Part shown: piece by piece, positions 11,905-23,002 of the stretch
Layout of the letters: every line of letters starts with the position of its first letter
Position numbering within the stretch: the stretch's first letter is position 1
Assembly: GCA_051453625.1 (NCBI GenBank)
Contig: JBOZIK010000001.1
Coordinates: forward strand, 107,310,467-107,374,466
DNA: 64,000 nt
From: Welwitschia mirabilis
Taxonomy: Eukaryota > Gnetophyta > Gnetopsida > Welwitschiales
Direction: 5' to 3'
Notes under the pieces: generated by a model
Told to the model about the DNA's origin: nothing
Seen by the model: only the letters and a program-made list of their open reading frames with translations
Databases searched by the model: none
Position numbers and translations under genes: made by a program

Positions 11905-13315
11905 TACACTTCCACTAGGTAATATACTGAAATACTCTAAAAGCTATAGTAGCCTTTCAGAGAAAATTAGAGAGGTACATCTCTTGAAGGCCTCCATAGA
12001 AGGAATCATGAATGAGAAGCAAGATACAGTAATAACAGAAAGAATATGCTTGAGGATTAACCCTCTCTCAGTGAATATGAAGGGGTTTGAATTTTATTCT
12101 TGAATATCTAAAGAAATTTTCTTAAAGATAAGCTTCCAGCGAGTTTCTATAAAAGATTCAATGCAAGTTGTGATTTTTAAGAGTAGCTTAAAAGGTTTTG
12201 AAATCAAGAAGAAATTTAGTTAGGTTATCCAAATTAAATCCTAAATTAGTATCCATAATATTCAAAATAATGTTATATTTGCTCTAATTTATTAGAAACC
12301 CAAAAGCATAACAGAACATCTTAAGAGTGGTATCTTCATTCTGAATGCTTCACTAAGGAAGCTACAACATTAAAAACATATTGCCTTCATATTAACTAAA
12401 AAGAAAACTACTATGCCCTTCAAGAAGACCAACTCGTATTAATCGATTATTGCCTTCCATGGAAAGAGGGATCAACCTGATAATAATCATAATCCATGTA
12501 ATACACAGCCTGATAAATGCACAAAATAATTGGAATAGTTTTTCCATTGGAATAATAGAAGTAATGGGAGTGACAAGAAATTAAATAAAGAATGTTACAT
12601 TTTATTAAAAAAGATTAGACTTCGACTAGAGGGAATTCTGAAATCCTTTAATCCAAGTATTATTCAAGTGGACTACAAACTTAATCAAATTAATAAGATT
12701 ATCATAAGATCCTTATAAAAGGATTACACTACTTCCTATCATGACGCAAGAGCTGGCTTACTTTTAACTATAGCTTGAAGCTTCTATGGTTTCATAGATT
12801 ACAAATGATTGACATGGAAATCCAAGAAAGTCTCTTATGACTAAGTATATGGATTAAGTCTAGTAACCTGTTAAAGGAAGCATAAAACATGATTGTTTAT
12901 GACATTTAGTAGTAGGTCATATATAATATAAGAAACATAACCCTATGAATAATGTTTTGTACTATGAAAATTGTTGTTTGTCTACAATGTAATCTGATTG
13001 CATAACTTGGAGAATTGCTAGCATAGCAATAATTCTTAGCATCCAACTTCATGTTCCTAGAACCTTTGTAAATCCATAGTTAACCACATAGGATACAAGT
13101 TGGCTTGTGGTAATCATTAGAATATTTACACTTATAAGGACCCCTCAAACATTAGATGATGAAGTTTGTATAATATACAAAGGGGTTTCTATGCAAGCTA
13201 TACCAATGCCAAGGCTAATAGATATTCTGCTAATGATTAATAGTGAAGGTAATAATGCCATTGTCATTGTGAAGGAGTCTGAAATAAAGATTAAATCAGA
13301 AATTAACATAGTCAT
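11905..13315. other. CACTA-1 internal sequence, no gene recognised
   Basis: Neither strand gives a known protein. An open segment near 13107-13315 on the plus strand runs into the gap, is low in information and matches nothing I know. Confidence 0.35.
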
Positions 13316-13415
13316 NNNNNNNNNNNNNNNNNNNNNNNNNNNNNNNNNNNNNNNNNNNNNNNNNNNNNNNNNNNNNNNNNNNNNNNNNNNNNNNNNNNNN
13401 NNNNNNNNNNNNNNN

Positions 13416-13666
13416 TGAACCTTCCATTTCAAACTGAAATGCAAAATATTTCTATACATCAACATGTCCAAAGTTGTTGAAAAAGTGGCTCTCTTAGTGA
13501 TTCATTTACAATCTCTTTGAAAGGATAACGTGACTACTAGAGATTAGCTATAAAAATCTAACTTATTAACGCAACTTCTTGAAGGTGAAGTCTACTTTCC
13601 TTGGTTCTTATTCAAGCAAAGAAAGGAGGAGTGTCTCTAGAGATCAACTTTGATCCTTTTGTAACA
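13416..13666. repeat. Copy 2 of the 250-bp duplication, an island between gaps
   Basis: This is a 251-bp contig between a 100-N gap (13316-13415) and an 833-N gap (13667-14499). All of it matches 11657-11904. It is either a real second copy or the same locus placed twice from a different haplotype. Confidence 0.85.
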
Positions 13667-14499
13667 NNNNNNNNNNNNNNNNNNNNNNNNNNNNNNNNNN
13701 NNNNNNNNNNNNNNNNNNNNNNNNNNNNNNNNNNNNNNNNNNNNNNNNNNNNNNNNNNNNNNNNNNNNNNNNNNNNNNNNNNNNNNNNNNNNNNNNNNNN
13801 NNNNNNNNNNNNNNNNNNNNNNNNNNNNNNNNNNNNNNNNNNNNNNNNNNNNNNNNNNNNNNNNNNNNNNNNNNNNNNNNNNNNNNNNNNNNNNNNNNNN
13901 NNNNNNNNNNNNNNNNNNNNNNNNNNNNNNNNNNNNNNNNNNNNNNNNNNNNNNNNNNNNNNNNNNNNNNNNNNNNNNNNNNNNNNNNNNNNNNNNNNNN
14001 NNNNNNNNNNNNNNNNNNNNNNNNNNNNNNNNNNNNNNNNNNNNNNNNNNNNNNNNNNNNNNNNNNNNNNNNNNNNNNNNNNNNNNNNNNNNNNNNNNNN
14101 NNNNNNNNNNNNNNNNNNNNNNNNNNNNNNNNNNNNNNNNNNNNNNNNNNNNNNNNNNNNNNNNNNNNNNNNNNNNNNNNNNNNNNNNNNNNNNNNNNNN
14201 NNNNNNNNNNNNNNNNNNNNNNNNNNNNNNNNNNNNNNNNNNNNNNNNNNNNNNNNNNNNNNNNNNNNNNNNNNNNNNNNNNNNNNNNNNNNNNNNNNNN
14301 NNNNNNNNNNNNNNNNNNNNNNNNNNNNNNNNNNNNNNNNNNNNNNNNNNNNNNNNNNNNNNNNNNNNNNNNNNNNNNNNNNNNNNNNNNNNNNNNNNNN
14401 NNNNNNNNNNNNNNNNNNNNNNNNNNNNNNNNNNNNNNNNNNNNNNNNNNNNNNNNNNNNNNNNNNNNNNNNNNNNNNNNNNNNNNNNNNNNNNNNNNN

Positions 14500-14777
14500 G
14501 GATTCTGCAGTATTGCGTTGGCTTTGCATGTTGATAATGGGGTTTATTATTTTCTTATATGCAAGTGACAATGGCTTGGTTTTATTACCAACAGAGAAAC
14601 TTAAGTCGTTAGTTATTCTGTTCTTCTTACTTTTACTAATAATTGTGTTTTTGTCGGATGGATATTTGATGCCCTGTGCTGATAAGCTACGCTACAGGTT
14701 GCTTTTCCTAGACATTATCGTTATGAACAGTCCTCTCAGACTTTACTTGGGGGGTCTATTTTTGTTTTGGAAATAAG
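14500..14777 (+). other. Segment upstream of the GH9 fragment, probably intron or upstream exon
   Basis: It is richer in GC than its surroundings. It contains gctgataagctacgctac (ADKLRYR in one frame), which resembles the FADKYRG segment that precedes the aligned exon in plant GH9 enzymes, but the match is too short to prove it. The rest reads as hydrophobic nonsense, consistent with a T-rich intron. Confidence 0.3.
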
Positions 14778-15510
14778 CATACGATGAATTCTCTGTGCTA
14801 CTGCTTGGCTGCGTGAAGCCACTGGAGTTGAATTCTAAATAAAAAATGAAGATGCCCTTGGAGGAGCTCAAAAATCCGCACTAATTTTTAGTTGGGATGA
14901 TGAATATGCCACGGTTCAAGTGCTTGCACTTGCAGGGGGATTTTGCATTTTCTAGAATCAACCAATCTGTAGTATGTAACTAGTGCCGCTTTCCTCCTCA
15001 ATCTGTACTCAGGTTATCTCTCTCTTGCAGAGAAGAAACTATAGCGTCAAAATGCTACAGTTGATCTTGTAGAGCTAATTGCACTTGCCAAGCCTGGGTA
15101 CCCATTTCTTATGTTTGTTTGTTATCATATTCAGACCTAATCAAGATTTTAGAAAGAGATTATCATTATCATCATTGTTGAGGCATTTATTTGAAGATGA
15201 AGTTTTGATTGTAGGTTGACGACAGAATGGGCAACAACCCAAGAGCGACAAGTTACATGGTTGGCTATGGATCAAAATACCCACAAGAAGACCATCACAG
15301 GGAAGCCTCCATATCATCATATAAGGTAAATAGCTCCTTTTATTTGGTATACACAAGGATTCAGTTCAACACAAAAGCAAGTGATCCTAATGTTCTTCAG
15401 GGTGTCATTATTGGAGGACTTGATCAAAATGATAACTACATTGATTCCAAAAACAACTATATACAGAATGAACCCACAACATATAATGTTAATTCTATGA
15501 TCAATTACAA
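14778..15510 (+). pseudogene. GH9 endo-1,4-beta-glucanase fragment captured by CACTA-1
   Basis: GH9 enzymes cut beta-1,4-glucan in plant cell walls. Exon 1 (14778 to about 14924) reads YDE, TAWLREATGVEF, stop TAA (14836), then EDALGGAQKSALIFSWDDEY and VQVL. The next piece (about 14935-15096) gives GGILHF, YVTSAAFLLNLYSGYL and VELIALAK, with stops TAG at 14970 (CAG expected) and 15042. After an intron with acceptor TTGTAG, exon 3 (15215-15510) is open: NNPRATSYMVGYGSKYP, then HHR, then ASDPNVLQG, GGLDQNDNYID and NEPTTYN. The GH9 C-terminal catalytic Glu is present (codon 15470-15472). In the first GH9 signature, Asp replaces the aliphatic residue before HHR. A one-base loss follows YDE, and about one exon is missing between VQVL and GGILHF. 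Class B-like is a guess. Confidence 0.9.
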
Positions 15511-15817
15511 TCAAGTATTGTATTTCCATTATTTCTTTAGTGAACTTATAAGTGGCATGTGCCTGTGCCTAGTTATCCAATGTTTAGGTGTCTCTTGTGA
15601 AAACATCTACTATAAAAAAGGGCATAACAAAGGGTATGTTTAAGTGTCCTCTGTGAAAATATCTACAGCAAGGGAGGGTTGTGATAAAAAACCTTCAATT
15701 TTTCATGCTTGTACTTAACTATCTAATGTTTTGATGTTTCTTATTATTTACAACTAGGACATTGGAGCCCATGTTGTTACTTATACATTAGAGCCTATCA
15801 AATGTACTTTAAATATA

Positions 15818-15959
15818 TAAAATCATGAAACAAGACACACACCATTAAAATTAAACCCAACACATAAAACCTTACAACTTGGAAACATTAAAATCATGAA
15901 ACAAGACACACACCATTAAAATTAAACCCAACACATAAAACCTTACAACTTGGAAACAT
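15818..15959. repeat. Perfect 71-bp tandem duplication
   Basis: 15818-15888 is repeated without a mismatch at 15889-15959 (start taaaatcatgaaacaagaca). It lies about 300 bp after the GH9 fragment. Other duplications in the window have diverged, so this one is recent or is an assembly stutter. Confidence 0.95.
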
Positions 15960-16265
15960 TGTGAAACTAATGGTACCTTAGAGTCATTTTGTTATCACCT
16001 TATTACACAACTTTTAAGCTTCAAGTGGCATAATTTACTTAAGGTCTCATGAGTTATTCCAATGAAATAAGTTATAAACATTGCAATCTAAATTCTCTGT
16101 GAAACACAAAAAAATACTTTATATAATCTTTTCAAACATTTGTCCTTACTTTTTAGTAGATTAGGCATTTAAATACTTTTATAGTAAATTGTTTGTGATA
16201 AACTTCTTTGCTTAATATCTGCAAGATAACATTAAGATCTCCTTTTTGATGTTGGATTTTTATAG

Positions 16266-16360
16266 TTAAATTCCAACACCTTCAATCCCATCTCCAAGGC
16301 TACCACCTTGTAAAGTGCCTTTGAGACGTTCTACTCGAGTAGGAGGTAAGTAGATGTAGT
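16266..16360 (-). other. Possible captured exon, unrecognised
   Basis: The minus strand reads YIYLPPTRVERLKGTLQGG followed by SLGDGIEGVG. The composition (proline, arginine and glycine with few low-complexity runs) and higher GC suggest former coding sequence. I cannot assign it to a family. Confidence 0.25.
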
Positions 16361-16628
16361 GTGAAATAGTAAGATTAAGCAAATAGAGATCTATGAATGA
16401 TATCAAATTCCGTGCTATGTTTTGGATCACTTTTGTTGTGTAGTATGTGGAGTTATGGTCATTAGATGGGGGTTGACAAACTAGTGGAAAATAAGAGGTC
16501 AAAGATTTCATAGATATGTAGGAAGCTTAAGCAACTCATCATTGAAAAGAATTACAACACTAAAGCTTTTTATTCAGAATCTGTATACAACAATTTTGGA
16601 ACTTTCTGGAAAGCTAATAGATGGCTCT

Positions 16629-16972
16629 TATTCTCTTTTAAAGTAGAATAGATTTTTGTCTTCTCACCAAACCATTTCTTTCTTTTACATTCAAGCTACT
16701 TCACAAGCTGACATTTCTGTTTTTAACTATTATTTTGAATTAGAATAAAAAAGCATCAAATGTTATCATTGATGGTAAGCATAGGAAAGAAATGCAAACA
16801 TAACCTTCATTTGGTATAATGAAAGATAAGACCATATAAATTATGAATTTAATTGTCCTTTGTATACATCATGCTTAAGAAATGAGTAACTTTGGTTTAT
16901 TTAAGTTATGAAATTCGTAAGAAGGAATTACAAATTGGAATGAGACTTTAATAGAATTGATGAGAAAAGATT
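16629..16972. repeat. Copy 1 of a 345-bp duplication across a gap
   Basis: It matches 17073-17424 with scattered substitutions and one short insertion of about 9 bases in the right copy. This copy ends exactly at the 100-N gap and the other starts exactly after it. That suggests two overlapping contig ends that were not merged, or a tandem duplication. Confidence 0.9.
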
Positions 16973-17072
16973 NNNNNNNNNNNNNNNNNNNNNNNNNNNN
17001 NNNNNNNNNNNNNNNNNNNNNNNNNNNNNNNNNNNNNNNNNNNNNNNNNNNNNNNNNNNNNNNNNNNNNNNN

Positions 17073-17424
17073 TATTCTCTTTTAAAGTGGAGTAGATTTT
17101 TGGCTTCTCACCAAACCATTTCTTTCTTTTACATTCAAGCTACTTCATAGGCTGACATTTCTGTTGTCAACTATTATTTTGAATTAGAATAGAAAAGCAT
17201 CAAATGTTATCATTGATGGTAAGCATAACTTTAGAAGCAAAGAAACGCAGACATAACCTTCATTTGGTATAATGAAAGATAAGATCATGTAAATCATGAA
17301 TTTGAGTGTCCTTTGTATATAACATGCTTAAGAAATTAGTAACTTTGGTTTATTCAAGTTATGAAATTGATACAAAGGAATTACAAATTGGAATGAGACT
17401 TTAATAGAATTGATGAGAAAAGAT
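17073..17424. repeat. Copy 2 of the 345-bp duplication
   Basis: It matches 16629-16972. The sequence continues beyond the duplicated part towards the CIPK exon, so this contig end carries the extra information. Confidence 0.9.
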
Positions 17425-17746
17425 TAACCAAATTAAATAAAGAATTAAAAAACTAAAAAAACAAAATAATATGAGAGGCATGACACAGATAATGGAAGAT
17501 ACATGGTTTAAGCAAAAATATTCCCTGACAAAGGGATCTAAACAAAAAGAATATTCACATTTTTGAAAATGAGACCTCTTTCACTTCTTGGAAGCAAGTC
17601 TTGGACTTTACCAGTTCTTCATCATCAACATTTCTTTTCTGTTTCTATATCAAACTATCTTTTTTAATCAAGCTTCAGCTTTTAAAATTAGACAGTGTGC
17701 AGCTAACAGAATCCTGGCAATAATTAAATTGTTTTTCATTTTACAG

Positions 17747-17812
17747 GTAAATGCATTCAAGTTAATCACAATGACAAGGAGCCTTAATCTTTCAGGATTA
17801 TTTGAGGAGAAG
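17747..17812 (+). pseudogene. CIPK exon with NAF motif, captured by CACTA-1
   Basis: CIPKs are Ser/Thr kinases activated by calcineurin B-like calcium sensors that bind the NAF (FISL) motif. This exon encodes 22 residues, VNAFKLITMTRSLNLSGLFE followed by EK, and matches the NAF segment (NAF, then a hydrophobic pair, then LNLSGLF). It has a strong acceptor (TTTTACAG, ending 17746) and donor (GTAAGT from 17813), and both boundaries are in phase 0. No kinase-domain or other CIPK exon was recognised nearby, although part of the upstream sequence is duplicated or in a gap. Introns at these positions suggest a donor from the intron-rich CIPK group (family knowledge). It could still be spliced as a cassette exon. 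Confidence 0.8.
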
Positions 17813-18550
17813 GTAAGTGATCTTTTAAAGATTGCACACATATTCTATGCAACATGTTTGATATTCTAATGAAAAAGTTCTAAAATGAAATAAAAAACAT
17901 AGGATATGATAAAATGATTAACTCCACTCTTATTACAATTACCTGCATATGAAATTTTCTAGAAGATCAAAGATGCCATAAGTAATAGAAATCTCATAGA
18001 AATCCAAATCCATTCTAATTTGCAGCTACCTAAGCAACAAATTTCAGCATAGCATAGAAACGAAAGTTGTAGAAATGGCTAAAACTAGAAATCCTAGATT
18101 TTGAACAAAACTCTACAATGATCAGAAATTTAGTCTAAGGATGAGGTTACCTGACACATGTACATGACAATTGGAACATTTTCACCATACAAATGGTAAA
18201 AGCAATTCTGGCAATGAGAACGTGAATGAAGCATAGGATTGTTAACAAATGCAAGACTAATTTTCGAACTAATGAAATCACGAAACCCTATGACTTAAGC
18301 ATTGTTAAGTCATATAACCATCTTCTATGAGTTGATAAGAGAGATATGAAAACTTCCAGAAGAATTCTGCTATTTTTACCAATGGCACAAAAGTCAAAAT
18401 GTGTTTGATTACAAGTGAATGAAATGCCATCCAAAAGTGAGCGAATCGTGGGTGGAAAAGTTGAAGTAGCACAGACGTGGGTTGAAAATCATTTTCATCA
18501 TTTTAAATTTGCCAAGGATGCATGATTTTTTGCGGTTAGGTTTAATAGCT
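17813..18550. other. CACTA-1 sequence between the CIPK exon and the right end
   Basis: No coding sequence was recognised. It may be intron or 3' flank of the captured CIPK gene. Confidence 0.35.
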
Positions 18551-18559
18551 ATTGTAGCA

Positions 18560-18825
18560 TTTATTGCATTAAATGCCTTAAAAGATCAGTGTTCTTAAGG
18601 CATTTTTCCAATAAACACCTTAAAATCTCAATGCTTTTTAAAGGTGTTTTTTATAAACGCCTTAAGAATAGTTCTAGGAGGCTTCCAAGGCATTTATTTT
18701 AAAAAATGCCTTAAAAATATTATTTTTTTTTATTCAATGTGTTTATTAAGGTGAACGCCTCTAAAAGACCTATAATTAAAGCATTTATTTAAATAGACAC
18801 CTTAAAAGCCTATTTTTCTTGTAGT
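18560..18825. repeat. CACTA-1 right subterminal repeats and terminus
   Basis: Inverted short units AAATGCCTTAAAA, TTAAGGCATTTTT, AACACCTTAAAA and AAGGTGTTTTTTATAAACGC alternate up to the terminus GCCTATTTTTCTTGTAGT. The array mirrors the left end (8462-8800) and the ends of CACTA-2. Confidence 0.8.
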
Positions 18826-18828
18826 AGG

Positions 18829-19408
18829 TGTTGGTGAAGAAAACCCTGGTAGCTCGCATGGATTGCTTGACCCCATTTATAATAATATTTATTTCAAAAC
18901 ATGTAAAATTAGTTGTCGTTCTGACTAGCATGGGGACGACCATGGGGACAACACCATGTGTCACCTACTTCCATATGCCCCATGTGCTGTCATCAGTCCT
19001 GTGGGTTGTCTACCCATGTTACTAGTGTCATCGTCCTACCTGTTGTATGGATGACATACGGGACGATACCTCCATATACTCCATGTGCTGCATGTGCTTT
19101 CATGTGCTACCATGTCATGTTAGGTAGCAGTGCTGTCGTCCCCTTGGTTGTGTGGATAACAGAGGGAACAATACATCTCCTAAGCTTTTCAAGTAGAGTA
19201 AATTAGCCTTATTTGCCATTAGTCTTCCTTTAATATGCTAAGTGTTTGAATATGCTTAAAACACCTCCAAACATGCTAAGAATTATATGTTTCCATATCA
19301 TCTTATCATCTTTTCCATAATCTGTAGAATTACATCTAAACCTATATAAATGTCTTGTAAAAGTACTCTAAATACACCATCAAATTTCTATAAATTAGCA
19401 TCACAACA
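18829..19408 (-). repeat. Element D left LTR, inner part
   Basis: It continues the LTR interrupted at 8461 and matches 26188-26767: GGTGAAGAAAACCCT, TTTCAAAACATGTAAAATTA, ACCATGTGTCACCTACTTCC. It ends GCATCACAACA. The total of both parts, 1336 bp, agrees with the right LTR once its gap artefact is removed (about 1367 bp). Confidence 0.85.
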
Positions 19409-19426
19409 TAGCCTCCTACTTAGCCT
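19409..19426 (-). promoter_or_regulatory. Element D polypurine tract
   Basis: Read on the minus strand, the bases directly before the LTR are ggctaagtaggaggcta. This purine-rich stretch sits where plus-strand DNA synthesis of a minus-oriented element would be primed. Confidence 0.5.
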
Positions 19427-22400
19427 TGTTAGTCCCTGACAAAGTAGGCGATCAGCTAGATTATGAGCTAATTTGACTAAGATAATTATCAACTAAAGCA
19501 ATTGAATTTGAGTTCTATTTATCATATAGGAATGGATGTGAAAAATTCATTGATACAATACAATTACTACTGTAGTCATAAGCCCCCTACTTAAACACAT
19601 CACAAGAGATCAAATAAATGTCATACATATAAACAAGTCATAGAATGAAACAGTGATAGTTCAGAAAAATGATAATGTGTATGCATAAATTGAGAAAGTA
19701 ATGATGAAACTGATGCATAAGATTAAGTAGTAATAATATCAAAGAATAATGTATGAAAAGTCCATTACTATTTTCTATAAGGGCAAAGTACAAGAGTAAC
19801 TATGGCATTCTTTTTCTCTAAATGATCTGAAACATAACTGTTGGAAAATTAGTGAGTGTGCTATTATGCTTTTGCTAAATGAATTCCATGAAATGTATTT
19901 AAGTAACATGAAATCATATCAAACAACTCATCATTAATATGTATCATAAAAGCTCAAAGTGATCCCTTAACATTTAAAAATGAAAAATTTTTACTTAAAA
20001 TCTTAGAAGAAAGCTCAGAGAGTTGTCCTGTTCTTACCCCCCAAACAAGAAAAATAAGCATCCTAGATTACACAAAATAAAAAGAATAACTGTCATTCCC
20101 TCTGTCATGGGGATGATGACTGTGAGACGACAATGCTCAAAATAAGGTGTTTGGATAAATTAGAATAATTCCATAAAAATCTGACAGCAAGAAAGTAGTG
20201 AAAAAATAGCAGAAAGAATAGAAAGATGATAAATAGTGAAGAAATATCTAGAAACGCATGGACAAGTTGAAAGAAGCTCATGAGACATAAGAATGGATGA
20301 AGTAGAAGAAAGAAATGATTCAAAAGTATTCCTCCAAGGTGTCCTAAAATTCATAAGTGTTCAAAATCTATAAGTGGATGTATGCAAAACCATAAAACCA
20401 CATAGAAAGACATTAGTATAAAACAAAAAGATCGCAACAATCAAAGTGAAAGAAATGCATCAATTAAAAGTGCTAAAAAGAAAGACAACTTATAAATAAA
20501 ACATGTAAGTGAAAATAAAAAGATAACTAGAAAGCTATCAAATGATCAGGTTCTAATTATGATATGAAAAAAGATACTGTAATGACTTTCAAAATTACAA
20601 ACAAAACAACTAAGGAAAAACATAATGAAAATGGATAACTAGGAACATGGAGAAGATTTGCTTACCTACCCAAAAGTAATCCTTAGCAAAGTCCCTTGGA
20701 AAAAAATCATAAGTCACATGATAAGGGTGCATAATGTAATGTAAAAATTCATAAAGTTCCATTCAAATGGATAATAATTATGATGATGTCAAGTATGTCT
20801 AATCTTATCAAATAATGAATGATAAGATAGAAATCTATTAAAACAAGAACTTACAAGCTATCATCTCAAAACAATACTAGAATCTAGAAAAGTAAAGTGA
20901 TCATGTGGAAGTACTATAAATAAATAAAAAAATAAGTTTAGAAAAACAAGCAATGCCTTTGATAACACTAAGAACACCACTGATCTCATAGCCTCTAACT
21001 GCATTTTTATTTTTACCATGATAAGGAGAGTGTAACCACTGTCAGAGGAGTAAGGACCTATACAACATGACCAACTGACCTCCTAGTGGAGTTCCTACAG
21101 CTATTATATCACAATACCAAAGGACCCTCTTGGGAATATTTACCCCGGTGTGCTTGTGGTAGGACATCATGAGGGCCACGTTTTAAGATATAACATAAAA
21201 GAGCATGGTCTTTATTTCTTTTCTTTTATTTCTTTCCTTTTTTTTTTGATACATAAATTCCACATGACCAAATACTCATAAGGATAAAAATGAAGTGAGG
21301 AGATAGATAACAAGGAAGAACATGCTAAAACAACTAATTACTTACATCATTGAGAGAAAACAAAAGAACCAAGATATCTTTCTTCAAAATGAAGTTCATA
21401 GACATATGAATGTCTGAAGATTGGATGAAGTTAATCTTATCATTTAAAATGCCTAAGTAAAATATTTACTAATTATGNNNNNNNNNNNNNNNNNNNNNNN
21501 NNNNNNNNNNNNNNNNNNNNNNNNNNNNNNNNNNNNNNNNAAGAATCGGCAAAAGAAGAATTTAGATAATGGCTGGGGAAAAATTCCAATACAAGTGCTT
21601 CTATCATGTTCAAGGTTAACCAATAGATATTTCAATGATTCTTAACCTTTTATCCATTAACTTCTGAATTTCTCATGTATTTCAAGTTGGAAGTTTCAAT
21701 AGAATTATTGAAAATGTACTTTTTTTAAAGATAAGAACCTAATCATTGAGAAGTTCAACTAGTTGTGTAAACGTGCACTCAAGTATTGTATTTTTTGGAA
21801 AAATAATGAATAAACTAAATAGAAATCAATTGATGAAACATAAAGGATATGTAATCATTTTTGAGTAAAATCAATGGGAGATAAAGAAAATAAAANNNNN
21901 NNNNNNNNNNNNNNNNNNNNNNNNNNNNNNNNNNNNNNNNNNNNNNNNNNNNNNNNNNNNNNNNNNNNNNNNNNNNNNNNNNNNNNNNNNNNNNNNNNNN
22001 NNNNNNNNNNNNNNNNNNNNNNNNNNNNNNNNNNNNNNNNNNNNNNNNNNNNNNNNNNNNNNNNNNNNNNNNNNNNNNNNNNNNNNNNNNNNNNNNNNNN
22101 NNNNNNNNNNNNNNNNNNNNNNNNNNNNNNNNNNNNNNNNNNNNNNNNNNNNNNNNNNNNNNNNNNNNNNNNNNNNNNNNNNNNNNNNNNNNNNNNNNNN
22201 NNNNNNNNNNNNNNNNNNNNNNNNNNNNNNNNNNNNNNNNNNNNNNNNNNNNNNNNNNNNNNNNNNNNNNNNNNNNNNNNNNNNNNNNNNNNNNNNNNNN
22301 NNNNNNNNNNNNNNNNNNNNNNNNNNNNNNNNNNNNNNNNNNNNNNNNNNNNNNNNNNNNNNNNNNNNNNNNNNNNNNNNNNNNNNNNNNNNNNNNNNNN

Positions 22401-23002
22401 NNNNNNNNNNNNNNNNNNNNNNNNNNNNNNNNNNNNNNNNNNNNNNNNNNNNNNNNNNNNNNNNNNNNNNNATCTTTAAGGGATTTTGAGAATGTGTAAT
22501 AATATTGAGAAGCTCATTTAATTAAAAGCGTGGATTATCATCAAGAAGATAAGGCCTTCCTGAATGTAAAATTTCAAGATATTCTAAGTCAAACTTTTGA
22601 TAAGAATAACTATTAAAAGTACAAGGTATAGTAGACTTGGGAGAAAAAGAATGAATTGTTACTTTAAAGATCACATGAATGCTTAAAACGAAGAGATTGA
22701 AAGACAAAATAAATAGACNNNNNNNNNNNNNNNNNNNNNNNNNNNNNNNNNNNNNNNNNNNNNNNNNNNNNNNNNNNNNNNNNNNNNNNNNNNNNNNNNN
22801 NNNNNNNNNNNNNNNNNNNNNNNNNNNNNNNNNNNNNNNNNNNNNNNNNNNNNNNNNNNNNNNNNNNNNNNNNNNNNNNNNNNNNNNNNNNNNNNNNNNN
22901 NNNNNNNNNNNNNNNNNNNNNNNNNNNNNNNNNNNNNNNNNNNNNNNNNNNNNNNNNNNNNNNNNNNNNNNNNNNNNNNNNNNNNNNNNNNNNNNNNNNN
23001 NN
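19427..23002 (-). other. Element D internal region, 3' part, no domain recognised
   Basis: It includes gaps at 21478-21540, 21896-22471 and 22719-23002. Minus-strand open segments near 20105-20354 are hydrophobic and low in complexity. One segment near 22522-22680 reads FNSYSYQKFDLEYLEILHSG and is codon-like but unrecognised. No reverse transcriptase, RNase H or integrase motif was seen, and the gaps are too small to hide a whole pol. Confidence 0.4.

Larger units (their letters stand above)
8462..18825. mobile_element. CACTA-1: gene-carrying CACTA-type DNA transposon
   Basis: The left end is CTGCTACAAAAAATATAGGC and the right end, reverse-complemented, is ACTACAAGAAAAATAGGC. Both are degenerate forms of the plant CACTA terminus CACTACAAG, and the outermost one or two bases have changed. 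The 3-bp duplication AGG flanks it (8459-8461 and 18826-18828). The right LTR of element D serves as the empty site (cctaggtattggtg near 26181-26194). Subterminal repeat arrays lie at both ends. The cargo includes a GH9 fragment, a CIPK exon and unrecognised open segments. No transposase was seen, but 1 kb is hidden in gaps. Confidence 0.82.

Noticed and set aside
13601-14776. Long open frame of about 390 codons on the plus strand
   Set aside because: Nearly all of it is the 833-N gap. The readable ends are separate contigs that do not belong together.
20105-20354. Two overlapping minus-strand hydrophobic open frames
   Set aside because: Low-complexity Leu/Phe/Ser sequence in an A-rich stretch, with no family motif or context.
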